DNA from: Verrucomicrobium sp. BvORR106
Lineage (GTDB): Bacteria > Verrucomicrobiota > Verrucomicrobiia > Verrucomicrobiales > Verrucomicrobiaceae
Direction: 5' to 3'
DNA: 64,000 bases
Assembly: GCF_000739655.1 (NCBI RefSeq)
Contig: NZ_BATR01000171.1
Span: forward strand, 1 to 64,000
Shown here: positions 26,667-35,189 of the stretch, piece by piece
Layout: every line of letters starts with the position of its first letter
Numbering within the stretch: the first letter of the stretch is position 1
Position numbers and translations under genes: made by a program
Notes under the pieces: generated by a model
The model's input: the letters and a program-made list of their open reading frames with translations, nothing else
Database searches by the model: none
What the model was told of the DNA's origin: nothing

Positions 26667-28148
26667 ATGGTTCCAGACACAGCAGCGGCATTGGTGATCG
26701 TGGGTCATGGTTCTACGATGAACCCAGACTCCAGCGCGCCCACGCATCAGCATGCCGATGAGATCCGTCGTCGCGGGTACTTCGCGGAGGTGGCCTGCGC
26801 CTTCTGGAAGGAGGAGCCCTCCCTGCGGGAGGTGTTCTACCAGACCACGCAGTCCTTGGTCTATGTGGTGCCCAACTTCATCAGCGAAGGTTACTTTTGC
26901 CAGGACGTGCTCCCCCGCGAATTGCGGCTGACCGGCCCGGTCACCGTCCGTGACGGCGTCACCTACGCCTATTGCGATCCCGTCGGCATTCACCCTTCCA
27001 TGACCCGGCTTCTTCTGGCCCGGGCGGAGGAGGTGGCTCCCGGTGTCCCGCGGGATCAGACCTGCCTCATCATCGTCGGCCACGGCACCAGCCTGAACGA
27101 GAACTCCCGCAAGGCGATTGAAGATCAGGTGACACTCATCCGAGATGGCGGCTATGGGTTCGCCGAGGTACTGGACGCCTACATGGAGGAGGAGCCCCTC
27201 GTGGCCAAATGGCACGAGCTCAGCACCGCCCCTCACGTGGTGGTCGTGCCCTTCTTCATTGCCGACGGCCTGCACAGCTACCAGGACATTCCGGTCCTGT
27301 TGGGCATGGAGAGCGAGCCCACCGCCGCCCTCAGCCAGAACGAGGTCTTCCGTCACAATCCTCATGCCCTCCAGGGGCGCAGTCTGTACTACAGCAGCGC
27401 CATTGGGACTGAAGCCCTCATGGCCGAGGTCATCCTGGATCAGGTGAAGGACTTCAAGGCCAAGCATGGCGCGGCCTTGGAGTCCGCGATCATCCGTGAC
27501 AACTCGATCCCCGAGCTCCCTCGCAAGCCCTTCAAGCTAGGTCAGGTCGCCGTCTCCCCCGCAGGAGAAGGCACAAGCTGGCTCCTCAGTCATGTCGATG
27601 ATGTGGACGCCACTGACCTCCGAGTGTCCACCGATCCGCTCGAAGCCCGCAGCCTCAGCATCTACGATGATGCAGGGCAGTTCCGCCCGCTCAAGACCGC
27701 CCCCACCCTGCGCCACGGCTGGAAGCTCGCGCTGACGGATGAAGCCGCCCTTCGGCTGGCCCTTGATTTCCTCTATCCCGCTGCGCTCGGCTTCGTTCGG
27801 CATCAGGCAGCTGGCACCCTGGAGCCTGTGCCGTTGCGCCAGACATTGGGACGCCAGACGGGGATGTACCGGTTCTCCAACAAGATCACCGACGAACAGG
27901 CCCAGGAAATGGTGGCCTGCCATTGTGACGCCGAGACCAAGTGCATCCGGCGCATCACCTGGCACCTCAATCCTGAACAACCGCTGACGCTCCTCGAAGA
28001 AAACAAACGCCCGGAGACCGTGCCGGCGGACGAGTTGCCCCTGCTCTGCGTGGAAGCCTGCACCCACATTGTTTCCGCGGCCCGCGAGATCGCACGTGGC
28101 GGCAGCGTGGCCGGGGCCCATGCACATGGGCACAGCCACAGTCACTAG
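26667..28148 (+). CDS. double-CbiX chelatase-like protein with Fe-S domain (DR2241-like)
   Basis: The protein has 493 residues from the ATG at 26667. The first CbiX-like domain has VIVGHGSTMN (His14). The second has IIVGHGTSLN near residue 134 and VVPFFIADGLHSYQD near 200. CbiX/SirB enzymes insert Co or Fe into sirohydrochlorin using two such His residues. The matching site of domain 1 reads FISEGYFCQD, so its second His is missing. The C-terminal third resembles the extra domains of Deinococcus DR2241. It has CHCDAETKC near 420 and LCVEAC near 462, likely ligands of an iron-sulfur cluster. The end is a His-rich tail (AHAHGHSHSH) suited to metal binding. No other tetrapyrrole genes are adjacent. 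Confidence 0.85.
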   Translation: MVPDTAAALVIVGHGSTMNPDSSAPTHQHADEIRRRGYFAEVACAFWKEEPSLREVFYQTTQSLVYVVPNFISEGYFCQDVLPRELRLTGPVTVRDGVTYAYCDPVGIHPSMTRLLLARAEEVAPGVPRDQTCLIIVGHGTSLNENSRKAIEDQVTLIRDGGYGFAEVLDAYMEEEPLVAKWHELSTAPHVVVVPFFIADGLHSYQDIPVLLGMESEPTAALSQNEVFRHNPHALQGRSLYYSSAIGTEALMAEVILDQVKDFKAKHGAALESAIIRDNSIPELPRKPFKLGQVAVSPAGEGTSWLLSHVDDVDATDLRVSTDPLEARSLSIYDDAGQFRPLKTAPTLRHGWKLALTDEAALRLALDFLYPAALGFVRHQAAGTLEPVPLRQTLGRQTGMYRFSNKITDEQAQEMVACHCDAETKCIRRITWHLNPEQPLTLLEENKRPETVPADELPLLCVEACTHIVSAAREIARGGSVAGAHAHGHSHSH

Positions 28149-29020
28149 ACGACCGGACTTGCCGCTTGGAAATGGAAGGGCTCAATCACCTCGGTCTCCC
28201 TGACTTCCACCTTCCCCATCATGATCCGGCGCGGTAGAACCTTGCTGGCCCAGAAGCGCCGCCTGCAGCAGATGCAGCACGCCGTACGCGAGCATTTTCA
28301 GAAGCTTTATCCAGCGGATTCCATTGTTTGGGTGGTGCTGGTGGAGGAACACCCCATGGGCTCCGTCATAGCTGTCGCCTACGACACTGGCCAGATTCCG
28401 CCACCCTGTCGGTTTTTCAGAGTTGGCTCCAGCGGCCTTTCCATCACCCCCATGGGTCCTGGCTACTGGCCTTCCTCGTGGGGCCCACAACGCTGAATCG
28501 GCCCTCATGTCGGCGACCACTTCACAGTCGGCACGGAGTTCCTTCCCGGTGAGGGAATTGCAGAGTCTACCGACATTTTTTGACTGGCGACGCCCCACCT
28601 CGGCCTCACCAAGCCCCCCCATTTATCTGCCCTGACTATCTTCTCCGGCCCCTCTCAGGCACCTGAGGGGCCAATCGACCCGCCCGCTCTCAATTGGGCG
28701 CTGTGAACAACCCTGTCGGGATAAATGTGAATAACTCGGCTGTTGCGACGGGGTCGGTTTCCGTCTTTCCCCGTGGCTACGGGAACGCAGCGTTCTCGAC
28801 CACTTTTCAAGCGATATTAAGCGTTTTTCGGGTCAAAAAATTCCTGCAAGACATCGCCATATCTTGTGCTACATACGAGAGCGCACCCCTACAGATTGTG
28901 CAATCACATCTTTCTTGCCCTTTTTGTCACCTGAGATTTAAGTTCCAAAAGTGATCACCTGCCGATCCCACTCGGCACACGTTCACCGCTCAATTTCAAC
29001 GCTCTGCTCCCGCTTCCGTC
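28149..29020. other. intergenic region upstream of smc
   Basis: A gap of about 870 bp. A 91-codon open frame (28221-28496) is doubtful and listed separately. A stem GGCCCCTC/GAGGGGCC with an inner CAGG/CCTG lies at 28647-28672 without a U tract. The last 340 bp are AT-richer than the surroundings and must carry the smc promoter; no consensus pair stands out. Confidence 0.55.
28221..28496 (+). CDS. possible small protein, 91 residues (doubtful)
   Basis: The frame has a protein-like start (basic helix RRGRTLLAQKRRLQQMQHAVREHF) and a beta-like stretch (SIVWVVLVEEHPMGSVIAVAYD). The end is poor in structure. No ribosome binding site is visible and I recognise no family. It may be a lineage-specific small gene or the remnant of one; a frame on the opposite strand is also open. 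Confidence 0.3.
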   Translation: MIRRGRTLLAQKRRLQQMQHAVREHFQKLYPADSIVWVVLVEEHPMGSVIAVAYDTGQIPPPCRFFRVGSSGLSITPMGPGYWPSSWGPQR

Positions 29021-32000
29021 ATGTATCTCAAGTCCCTCGAAATCCACGGCTTCAAGTCCTTTGCTGACAAGACGTTGTTTGAGTTCCACACGGGCGTCAC
29101 CGGCATCGTTGGTCCCAATGGATGCGGCAAGTCAAACGTGGTGGACGCCATCCGCTGGGTGCTGGGGGAAACTTCCGCCAAGGCTCTGCGTGGCGCAGAA
29201 ATGGCGGACGTTATCTTCAACGGGACGGACAAGCGCAAGCCCGTGGGCATGGCAGAAGTCATCCTGACCCTGGCAGATTGCGAGCAGGGCCTGGGTGTGG
29301 ACTACAATGAGGTCGCCATGTGCCGCCGCGTCTTCCGCGACGGTCGCTCCGAATACCGCATCAACGGCACCATCTGCCGTTTGAAGGACTTCCAGGAACT
29401 GCTGGCGGGTACTGGAATTGGCCGGTCCGCCTACTCCGTGATGGAGCAGGGCAAGATCGACATGCTCATCAGCGCCAAGCCAGAAGACCGCCGTTCCGTG
29501 TTCGAAGAGGCGGCTGGCATCACCAAGTTCAAGGGCCAGAAAAAGGAAGCCCTGCGCAAGCTGGAGTACACAGAGGCCAACCTCCTCCGCGTGGCGGACA
29601 TCATCGCGGAAGTGAAGCGCCAGATGGGCACCTTGCACCGTCAGGCCCAGAAGGCCAAGCGCTACCAAGTGGTGCACAAGGACCTCCGCATTCTGGACCT
29701 GCACCTGGGTCACAAGCATTTCACCGAGTACACCGCTGAGAAGACGGAGTCGGAGAACCAGATCATCTCCTTGATGACGGAACTCAATGACCTGCACCAG
29801 CGCATCCACTCGAAGGAGCAGGAGGTCACCGAGACCCGCGAGATCTACCACCAAGTGGAGTCCACCATCAACGGCCTGCGGCAGCAGTCCCAGGAATTCC
29901 GTTCCAAGATCCAGGGGGCCGAGAGCAAGATCGAGTTCAACCGCGAACGCGTGGAAGAACTGGAAGGCCGGATCCGGCGCAATGAAGAGGATGCCACCAA
30001 CAACCGGGACATGGTGGACCGTCAGCAGCGCGAACTCGCCGCCGCAGATGAGCAGTTCTCCTCCATCCGCAGCACGATCGAAAGCCGCCAGTACGCCCTA
30101 GAGGAACACCAGATCGTCCACAACGCCATCATCCCAGACCGTCAGAAGCTGGAGATGGAGCGCCGCACCCTGCGTGAGACCTTCCGCCGTCTGGAAGGTG
30201 AGGCCGCCACGGCCGATGCCAAGGCGCAGAGCCTGACCAACCAGATGGCCACCGACCGCCAGCGGCACGAAGCGCTGGCGCATGACAAGCAATCCGCCAT
30301 GCAGGCGCGCGAAGGCAGCCAGGTGGAGTTTGACCATCTTCAGCGTCAGATCGAAGAACTGGAAACCGTCCGAGCCGAGCTTGAGCACAAGCTCAAGGAT
30401 CTGACCAACAACATCCAGGAGCAGCGCCGTCAGCGCGATGCCGCTTCAGAAGAGCTCAACAACCTCCAGCGCCAGCTCACGCAGCGGCGCTCACGTCTTG
30501 AGGTCCTGCAACAGATCCTGGAGAAGGGCGAAGGCCTGGAGCTAGGCACGCAAAACATTCTGAAGGGCCTGGACGATCCCGACCGCATCAAAGGCGGCAT
30601 CCGCGGCCTCGTGGCCTCGGCCATCGAGGTAGAGCCCCAGTTCATCTCCGCCATCGAGGCAGCCCTGCGCGACCACTTGCAGGCCATCGTGCTGAACCAC
30701 ACCTCCCTCGCAGATGAGGTGCTGCATAAACTCACGGAACAGCGCCTCGGCAAGGCGGCAGTCGTTCCTCAAGATCTCATGCTGCGCAACGGCGGCACCG
30801 AACGCCAGTTCATGCCCAACGGCGGCATCGCCTGGGCTCTGGACAAGGTGAAGTCCCAGCCGCACGTGCAGCCTCTGGTGGAGCATGTGCTCCGGAACGT
30901 CCTCATCGTGGATGATCTGCAGACCGCCATGCGGCTGAAGCACGACCACGCAGATCTGGCGTTTGTCACTCTGAAGGGCGAGATTCTGACCGAGCACGGC
31001 GTGCTTCACGGTGGCGCCGGTAAAGAAGAGGCCGCCTCCACGCTGCGTCGCGAGACAGAACTGCGCGAACTTCGCGTGCAGGTCGAGGCTCTCGACATCC
31101 AGGTCGAGGAAAAAGAAGTCCTCATCGAGGACCTGCGCATGGCCCTGGAAGAGCAGCAGCGTGAGGAGGCCAATGCTCGCGATGCCTCCCAGATGAACCG
31201 TGAGGCTCTGAGCCAGTATCAGGGCAAGGTGAGCGTCGTGCAGCGCACCCTTCAGCAGGCGACCGCCAAACTCGACTCCCTGGAATGGGAACAGGGACAG
31301 ATTTCCCAACGCCTCTCCGCCGCCGAAGCTCAGATCCAGCAGCATCGTGAGGCCAATCAGGTCGCCCTCTATGAGATCGAGGAAACCCAGGAGCGGGAAC
31401 GCGTGCTGGAGACCCAGATCGAAGGCGTGATCCGCCGCGAAGTGGAGTCCACCGAGCGCCTCAACGAACTCAAGACGGCCCTGGCCCTGGAACAGAACGC
31501 CCTCCAGAACGTGGAACGTCAAAAGGCTCCGCTCGCCAGCCGCCTCGAGGAACTCGAGTCCAGCATCAGCCGCTACGAAAACGAATGCTTCATCTGGAAG
31601 CAGCGCATTGATTCCGCCGTGGCCGAGAACCGCCGCTTGGTGGAGGAGACGGAAGAAGCCCGCCGCCTGCTGGGCAACGTGGACAACGAAGGCCGGGAGT
31701 CCGTGGAGCGCCGCAACGCGGCCTTCGAGCGCGTGACCGCCCTGGAGACGGAACTCAACACCATCCGCTCCCGCCACGGCGAGCTCAACGACCACCGCAG
31801 CCGTGCTGAGGTTCAGCAGACCCGCGTGGAGATGAAGCTGGAGAACCTCATCAAGCACGTGCAAGAGCGCTACCAGATCAGCTTGGATGCCTTCGAGCCC
31901 GATCCGCACTCCCTGCTGCTTTCCATCTCCGAGCAGAAGAAGTCCTTCGACCGCACCAGCAAGCGCCGGGCCACTCTGTCTTCCCGTAGCGATAGCGCCT

Positions 32001-33013
32001 CCGACGACGATTCCTCCGCTGAGAACGAGGGATCCTCCGCCGCAGAAGCCCTTTCCCCTGGTGACGTTGAAATGGACGGCAATCCCCTCTTCGACGCCGC
32101 CGCCCTGGAGCGCGGACCGGACTGGGATCTGGTTCAGGAAATCGTCAATGACCTGCGCCAGCGCCTGGAAAGCATGGGACCGGTGAACCTGGACGCCATC
32201 CAGGAGTTCGAGGAACTCGAACAACGCCACATCTTCCTGGAAACCCAGCACGGAGACCTTGTGAAGAGCAAGGAGGAGCTGCTCCAGGTGATCGCGAAGA
32301 TCAACGACACCACGCAGACCATGTTCACCGAGACCTTCATCCAGGTCCGGAACAACTTCCGCGAGAACTTCAAGGAACTCTTCGGCGCCGGCGGCCAGGC
32401 CGACCTCATGCTGCAGGACGAGAACGATCCCCTGGAGTGCGGCATTGAGATCATCGCCAAGCCCCCCGGCAAGAAGCTCCAGAGCATCAGCCTCCTTTCC
32501 GGTGGTGAGCGCTCCATGACCGCCGTGGCGCTTCTCTTCTCGATCTTCATGGTCCGCCCCAGCCCCTTCTGCGTGCTGGACGAACTCGATGCACCGCTGG
32601 ACGAATCCAACATCAAGCGTTTCCTCGCGATGCTGGACAAGTTCATCAACGCCAGCCAGTTCATCATCGTGACCCACAACAAGCGCACGATGTCCAAGGC
32701 AGACGTGATCTACGGGGTGACTATGCAGGAGTTCGGCGTGAGCAAGCCAGTGGGCGTGCGCATGACCAACGAGAAGGTGTCTCTGGAGGACAACGCTCCC
32801 ACCGTGGCCGAAACCGTGCGTGGTGGCGCCGCCAACGCCATGGGCCTGACCCCGCCCTCCGCCCTGCCCAAGAAAACCCGGGGGAGCAAAAAAGGCGCCG
32901 CCGCCGAGTCGACCGAGGCAGCTCCAGCCGCCGAAGAAGCTCCCGAGCCAGCATCCGAAGCAGAAGCCGAGGCCACAGCAGACGTCCCCGCTGAAGAGGT
33001 CCCCGTAATGTAG
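29021..33013 (+). CDS. smc: chromosome segregation protein SMC
   Basis: The protein has 1330 residues, longer than the usual 1150-1200. Walker A is GPNGCGKSNVVDAIRW at residues 30-45. Long coiled-coil arms flank a hinge at about 515-680 (IKGGIRGLVASAIEVEPQF). The signature LLSGGERSMTAVALLF lies near 1158 and Walker B CVLDELDAPLD near 1183. SMC dimers with ScpA/ScpB load on chromosomes and compact and resolve them. There is a Ser/Asp/Glu-rich insertion near residue 990-1020 (SDSASDDDSSAENEGSS) and an Ala/Glu/Pro-rich tail of about 80 residues after the head; both are probably disordered. scpA and scpB are not in the window. A terminator follows directly. Confidence 0.97.
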   Translation: MYLKSLEIHGFKSFADKTLFEFHTGVTGIVGPNGCGKSNVVDAIRWVLGETSAKALRGAEMADVIFNGTDKRKPVGMAEVILTLADCEQGLGVDYNEVAMCRRVFRDGRSEYRINGTICRLKDFQELLAGTGIGRSAYSVMEQGKIDMLISAKPEDRRSVFEEAAGITKFKGQKKEALRKLEYTEANLLRVADIIAEVKRQMGTLHRQAQKAKRYQVVHKDLRILDLHLGHKHFTEYTAEKTESENQIISLMTELNDLHQRIHSKEQEVTETREIYHQVESTINGLRQQSQEFRSKIQGAESKIEFNRERVEELEGRIRRNEEDATNNRDMVDRQQRELAAADEQFSSIRSTIESRQYALEEHQIVHNAIIPDRQKLEMERRTLRETFRRLEGEAATADAKAQSLTNQMATDRQRHEALAHDKQSAMQAREGSQVEFDHLQRQIEELETVRAELEHKLKDLTNNIQEQRRQRDAASEELNNLQRQLTQRRSRLEVLQQILEKGEGLELGTQNILKGLDDPDRIKGGIRGLVASAIEVEPQFISAIEAALRDHLQAIVLNHTSLADEVLHKLTEQRLGKAAVVPQDLMLRNGGTERQFMPNGGIAWALDKVKSQPHVQPLVEHVLRNVLIVDDLQTAMRLKHDHADLAFVTLKGEILTEHGVLHGGAGKEEAASTLRRETELRELRVQVEALDIQVEEKEVLIEDLRMALEEQQREEANARDASQMNREALSQYQGKVSVVQRTLQQATAKLDSLEWEQGQISQRLSAAEAQIQQHREANQVALYEIEETQERERVLETQIEGVIRREVESTERLNELKTALALEQNALQNVERQKAPLASRLEELESSISRYENECFIWKQRIDSAVAENRRLVEETEEARRLLGNVDNEGRESVERRNAAFERVTALETELNTIRSRHGELNDHRSRAEVQQTRVEMKLENLIKHVQERYQISLDAFEPDPHSLLLSISEQKKSFDRTSKRRATLSSRSDSASDDDSSAENEGSSAAEALSPGDVEMDGNPLFDAAALERGPDWDLVQEIVNDLRQRLESMGPVNLDAIQEFEELEQRHIFLETQHGDLVKSKEELLQVIAKINDTTQTMFTETFIQVRNNFRENFKELFGAGGQADLMLQDENDPLECGIEIIAKPPGKKLQSISLLSGGERSMTAVALLFSIFMVRPSPFCVLDELDAPLDESNIKRFLAMLDKFINASQFIIVTHNKRTMSKADVIYGVTMQEFGVSKPVGVRMTNEKVSLEDNAPTVAETVRGGAANAMGLTPPSALPKKTRGSKKGAAAESTEAAPAAEEAPEPASEAEAEATADVPAEEVPVM

Positions 33014-33041
33014 CGCCAGGTTTACAGAATCTCTGACATCT

Positions 33042-33075
33042 AACCCGTTGCCAGGACTCCTGGCAGCGGGTTTTT
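33042..33075 (+). terminator. rho-independent terminator of smc
   Basis: AACCCGTTGCCAGG-ACT-CCTGGCAGCGGGTT forms a long stem (33042-33072, one mismatch region) followed by TTTTTG. It starts 28 bp after the smc stop codon. Confidence 0.9.
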
Positions 33076-33115
33076 GTTGGCTCGCATTCAGCCCCACCCG
33101 CGCCCCGATCTCCCC

Positions 33116-33380
33116 GAACCCGGAGGGTTCACCATGAGTAGCCATGGGTGCAGCGCACGTAGCGAGCGCAACCCATGGACAGCAAGATCGAGAACTCTAC
33201 CGCGGAGCGGTAGGCCAATCGCGTCGCGAACCCCACACGAAATCCCGCCATACCACCCACTCAGACTTTGGCCGCCATGGGACTACCGCTCCGCGGTAGA
33301 ATGCCCTACTCCATCTTCCATGGGTAGTCCTCGCTCCGCTCGGCCGACCCATGGCTACGCACGGCGAACCCTCCGGGTTC
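33116..33380. repeat. 265-bp mirror-symmetric element built from six hairpins
   Basis: Left arm (33116-33213), in order: GAACCC-GGA-GGGTTC, the stem CCATGGGT/ACCCATGG with a 21-nt loop, and CTACCGC-GGA-GCGGTAG. The right arm (33283-33380) holds the reverse complement of all three at exactly the same spacing. Each arm is 98 bp. The stems are identical between arms while the linkers and the 21-nt loops have diverged. The loops share AGCGAG with the other hairpin family of the window. The central 69 bp code for nothing evident, and no flanking target duplication is visible. Confidence 0.85.
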
Positions 33381-33400
33381 ATGAGATAACTCGCGCAACA

Positions 33401-33464
33401 CCGACGCACCGACGCACCGACGCACCGACGCACCGACGCACCGACGCACCGACGCACCGACGCA
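33401..33464. repeat. 8-bp tandem repeat, eight perfect copies
   Basis: The unit CCGACGCA is repeated eight times without change, then decays (CTGACT). It lies between the mirror-symmetric element and the end of the IF-1-like gene, 5 bp past that gene's stop codon. Perfect copies suggest recent slippage, so copy number may vary between strains. Confidence 0.95.
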
Positions 33465-33468
33465 CTGA

Positions 33469-33723
33469 CTACCTCCTCCAAGCCGGAATCACCGGATGGC
33501 TCACCTGCACGCCTGACATATCCTCCGGGATCAACCTGCCCTCATCAAAGTCGCAAAGTGAGAGCAGCACATGGTAATTGTCCCCTGAATTCAGCGGCGG
33601 AATGCCATCCAGCCCCTGCGCATAGGCGATGATCTCCTTGCCATTCGGCAGGGTGGCGCGGTAGGTGCGATGCGTCAGCACCTCAGAAATGGTCACGGGA
33701 GCAAGGAGGCGGATATCACTCAT
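33469..33723 (-). CDS. IF-1-like S1/OB-fold protein
   Basis: The protein has 84 residues from the ATG at 33723, which overlaps the stop of the upstream gene as ATGA, indicating translational coupling. The segment ISEVLTHRTYRATLPNGKEIIAYAQG aligns with the IF-1 pattern (V.E.L....F.V.L.NG....A...G). SGDNYHVLLSLCDFDEGRLI aligns with GDKV.VELSPYDL..GRI. The basic Lys-Met-Arg-Lys stretch of true IF-1, which contacts 16S rRNA, is absent (LDGIPPLN instead), and there is a 20-residue C-terminal tail. It is probably a divergent paralogue rather than the housekeeping IF-1. Nucleic-acid binding is plausible but unproven. Confidence 0.65.
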   Translation of the reverse strand: MSDIRLLAPVTISEVLTHRTYRATLPNGKEIIAYAQGLDGIPPLNSGDNYHVLLSLCDFDEGRLIPEDMSGVQVSHPVIPAWRR

Positions 33724-34937
33724 CGACTGGGAGTCTGGGAAGGAGACGAGGCGGGGGTGGGGCTGGCTGGAACGGGGACTGCCGGTCCTGCAGGCTTTGC
33801 GGGCACGGCCTTGGGGATGGTGTCGGCACCAGCCTGGTCTGCCGACGGAGTTGCAGGGGTGGTGTCCATCTCCCACTTGAGCGCGAAGCCTGCGAGCGTG
33901 GTGCGGGAACGGACCAGATCCAAAGCCCGCTGCACCACCACCTCTCGAAGCTGACCTTCATCTCCAGGCAACGGCTGCCCCTGACTCTTCTTCACATAAG
34001 CATCCACCTCTGGATTGCCCCCCGAGACGAGCGCGGCCTCGTTGAACCGCGGACGCACACGGTCCATCACAAACGGTTTCATGGATTTGCCCCGGCTGCC
34101 CGCAAAGACTTTGCGTTTGTCCTCGGCGGATCCCTTCAGGAAAAATTGCGGTTCCAGCCCCTTGCGAAAAGTCGAAGTCCCATCAGGCAGCAGCAGCTCG
34201 GCACTGGCGTAGCGCAGCATCGTCGCATCATCCAGCCGGACATCGGTGTAGCGCACCGTGGCACCGCGGGTTTTGGAGCCAACAAGAATGGCCTGGCCCT
34301 TCCCTTTCAGGCACGCGGCTACGGCCTCTGCCGCAGGAGAAGAGTCATCGTCAATGAGCACGATCACCTCCTGGGTCCAGCTGGGAGCCCGCTTGGAGAT
34401 GAAAAACTCCGCCTCATCACGCCCCATCTGTTTCAACTTGAACATGAGCTGCCCCTCCGGGAGGAAGCACTGGAGCATCAATGCCGCCTCATCAAACACG
34501 CCGGCGGTGGAGGCAGACCGGAGATCAAGAATAAGCTGCTTGGCCTGCTTTTCCACCAGCCCGGCGAGCGCCTTCTCAAACAGCACGCCTTCGCCAGGAG
34601 CGAAGGTGTCAGGCCGAAGGTAGGCCACATCCGGTGCCAGGAATTCCGCGTGCACATTCGGCTCGGTGGGGATCGCATGCTGGACCACCGGCTGCAAAGA
34701 GGCCCCAAAATCGAGCCGCTCCAGCAGGCCCTGCAACGCAGCGCGATTGAGCTCCTCGTACGTGAGATCATCGCGACGGATGTAATCCCGACGAAGGATC
34801 TGGAACGCCGACTGCACGCCATTCTGCGGCAGTTGATCCAGCAGTGGGCCGGCGGTGAGCGACGGACTCGCAGCAACAAACAAACCACTACAGACCAGAA
34901 GCTGGGCGGTGGAAGGCAGGCGCAGGGACATCGGCAT
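33720..34937 (-). CDS. S41 (tail-specific protease) homologue, probably inactive
   Basis: The protein has 405 residues from the ATG at 34937; 34931 is also possible. A signal peptide (STAQLLVCSGLFVAASPSLTA) starts it. LILDLRSASTAG and VIVLIDDDSSPAAEAVAACL match the core of S41 peptidases, where the consensus is SASASE followed 25 residues later by Lys in G.TFGKG. Here the catalytic Ser position reads Pro (SSPAAE) and the Lys position reads Ala (GSKTRGATV), so proteolysis is unlikely. I see no PDZ domain. It may be a binding or chaperone-like envelope protein. Its stop overlaps the start of the IF-1-like gene. Confidence 0.7.
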   Translation of the reverse strand: MPMSLRLPSTAQLLVCSGLFVAASPSLTAGPLLDQLPQNGVQSAFQILRRDYIRRDDLTYEELNRAALQGLLERLDFGASLQPVVQHAIPTEPNVHAEFLAPDVAYLRPDTFAPGEGVLFEKALAGLVEKQAKQLILDLRSASTAGVFDEAALMLQCFLPEGQLMFKLKQMGRDEAEFFISKRAPSWTQEVIVLIDDDSSPAAEAVAACLKGKGQAILVGSKTRGATVRYTDVRLDDATMLRYASAELLLPDGTSTFRKGLEPQFFLKGSAEDKRKVFAGSRGKSMKPFVMDRVRPRFNEAALVSGGNPEVDAYVKKSQGQPLPGDEGQLREVVVQRALDLVRSRTTLAGFALKWEMDTTPATPSADQAGADTIPKAVPAKPAGPAVPVPASPTPASSPSQTPSR

Positions 34938-35189
34938 GGGCCATGATACGCAACTGAGCCCAGCCTGCCAGCAGCGAGTTTCACATGATGAGCTCGACGA
35001 GCCGTGCAAGCATCCCCCTCCGCCAACGATGCTCTGAGCGATTCCCTACCGATAGGCAGGAACCGCTCCGCTCTCGATTTTTCACATTTCTTAAATTTCA
35101 CATTTTCCGGCGAATGGGAAGGATGCAAATTCCGTCTGTCCCCGCCTCGTCTCCTCCATTACTCAACTCCATCCCGCCCCTCCTTTCCC

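Noticed and set aside
28647-28672. Terminator before smc
   Set aside because: A GC-rich stem is present but no U tract follows; its role is left open.
30542-33145. 867-codon open frame on the minus strand
   Set aside because: It is antisense to smc; the coding sense of smc is certain from its Walker and signature motifs.
33116-33380. Classical insertion sequence
   Set aside because: The inverted arms enclose only 69 bp with no transposase gene and no target-site duplication at the ends.
33401-33464. CRISPR-like array
   Set aside because: The repeats are 8 bp and contiguous without spacers, and no cas genes are present.
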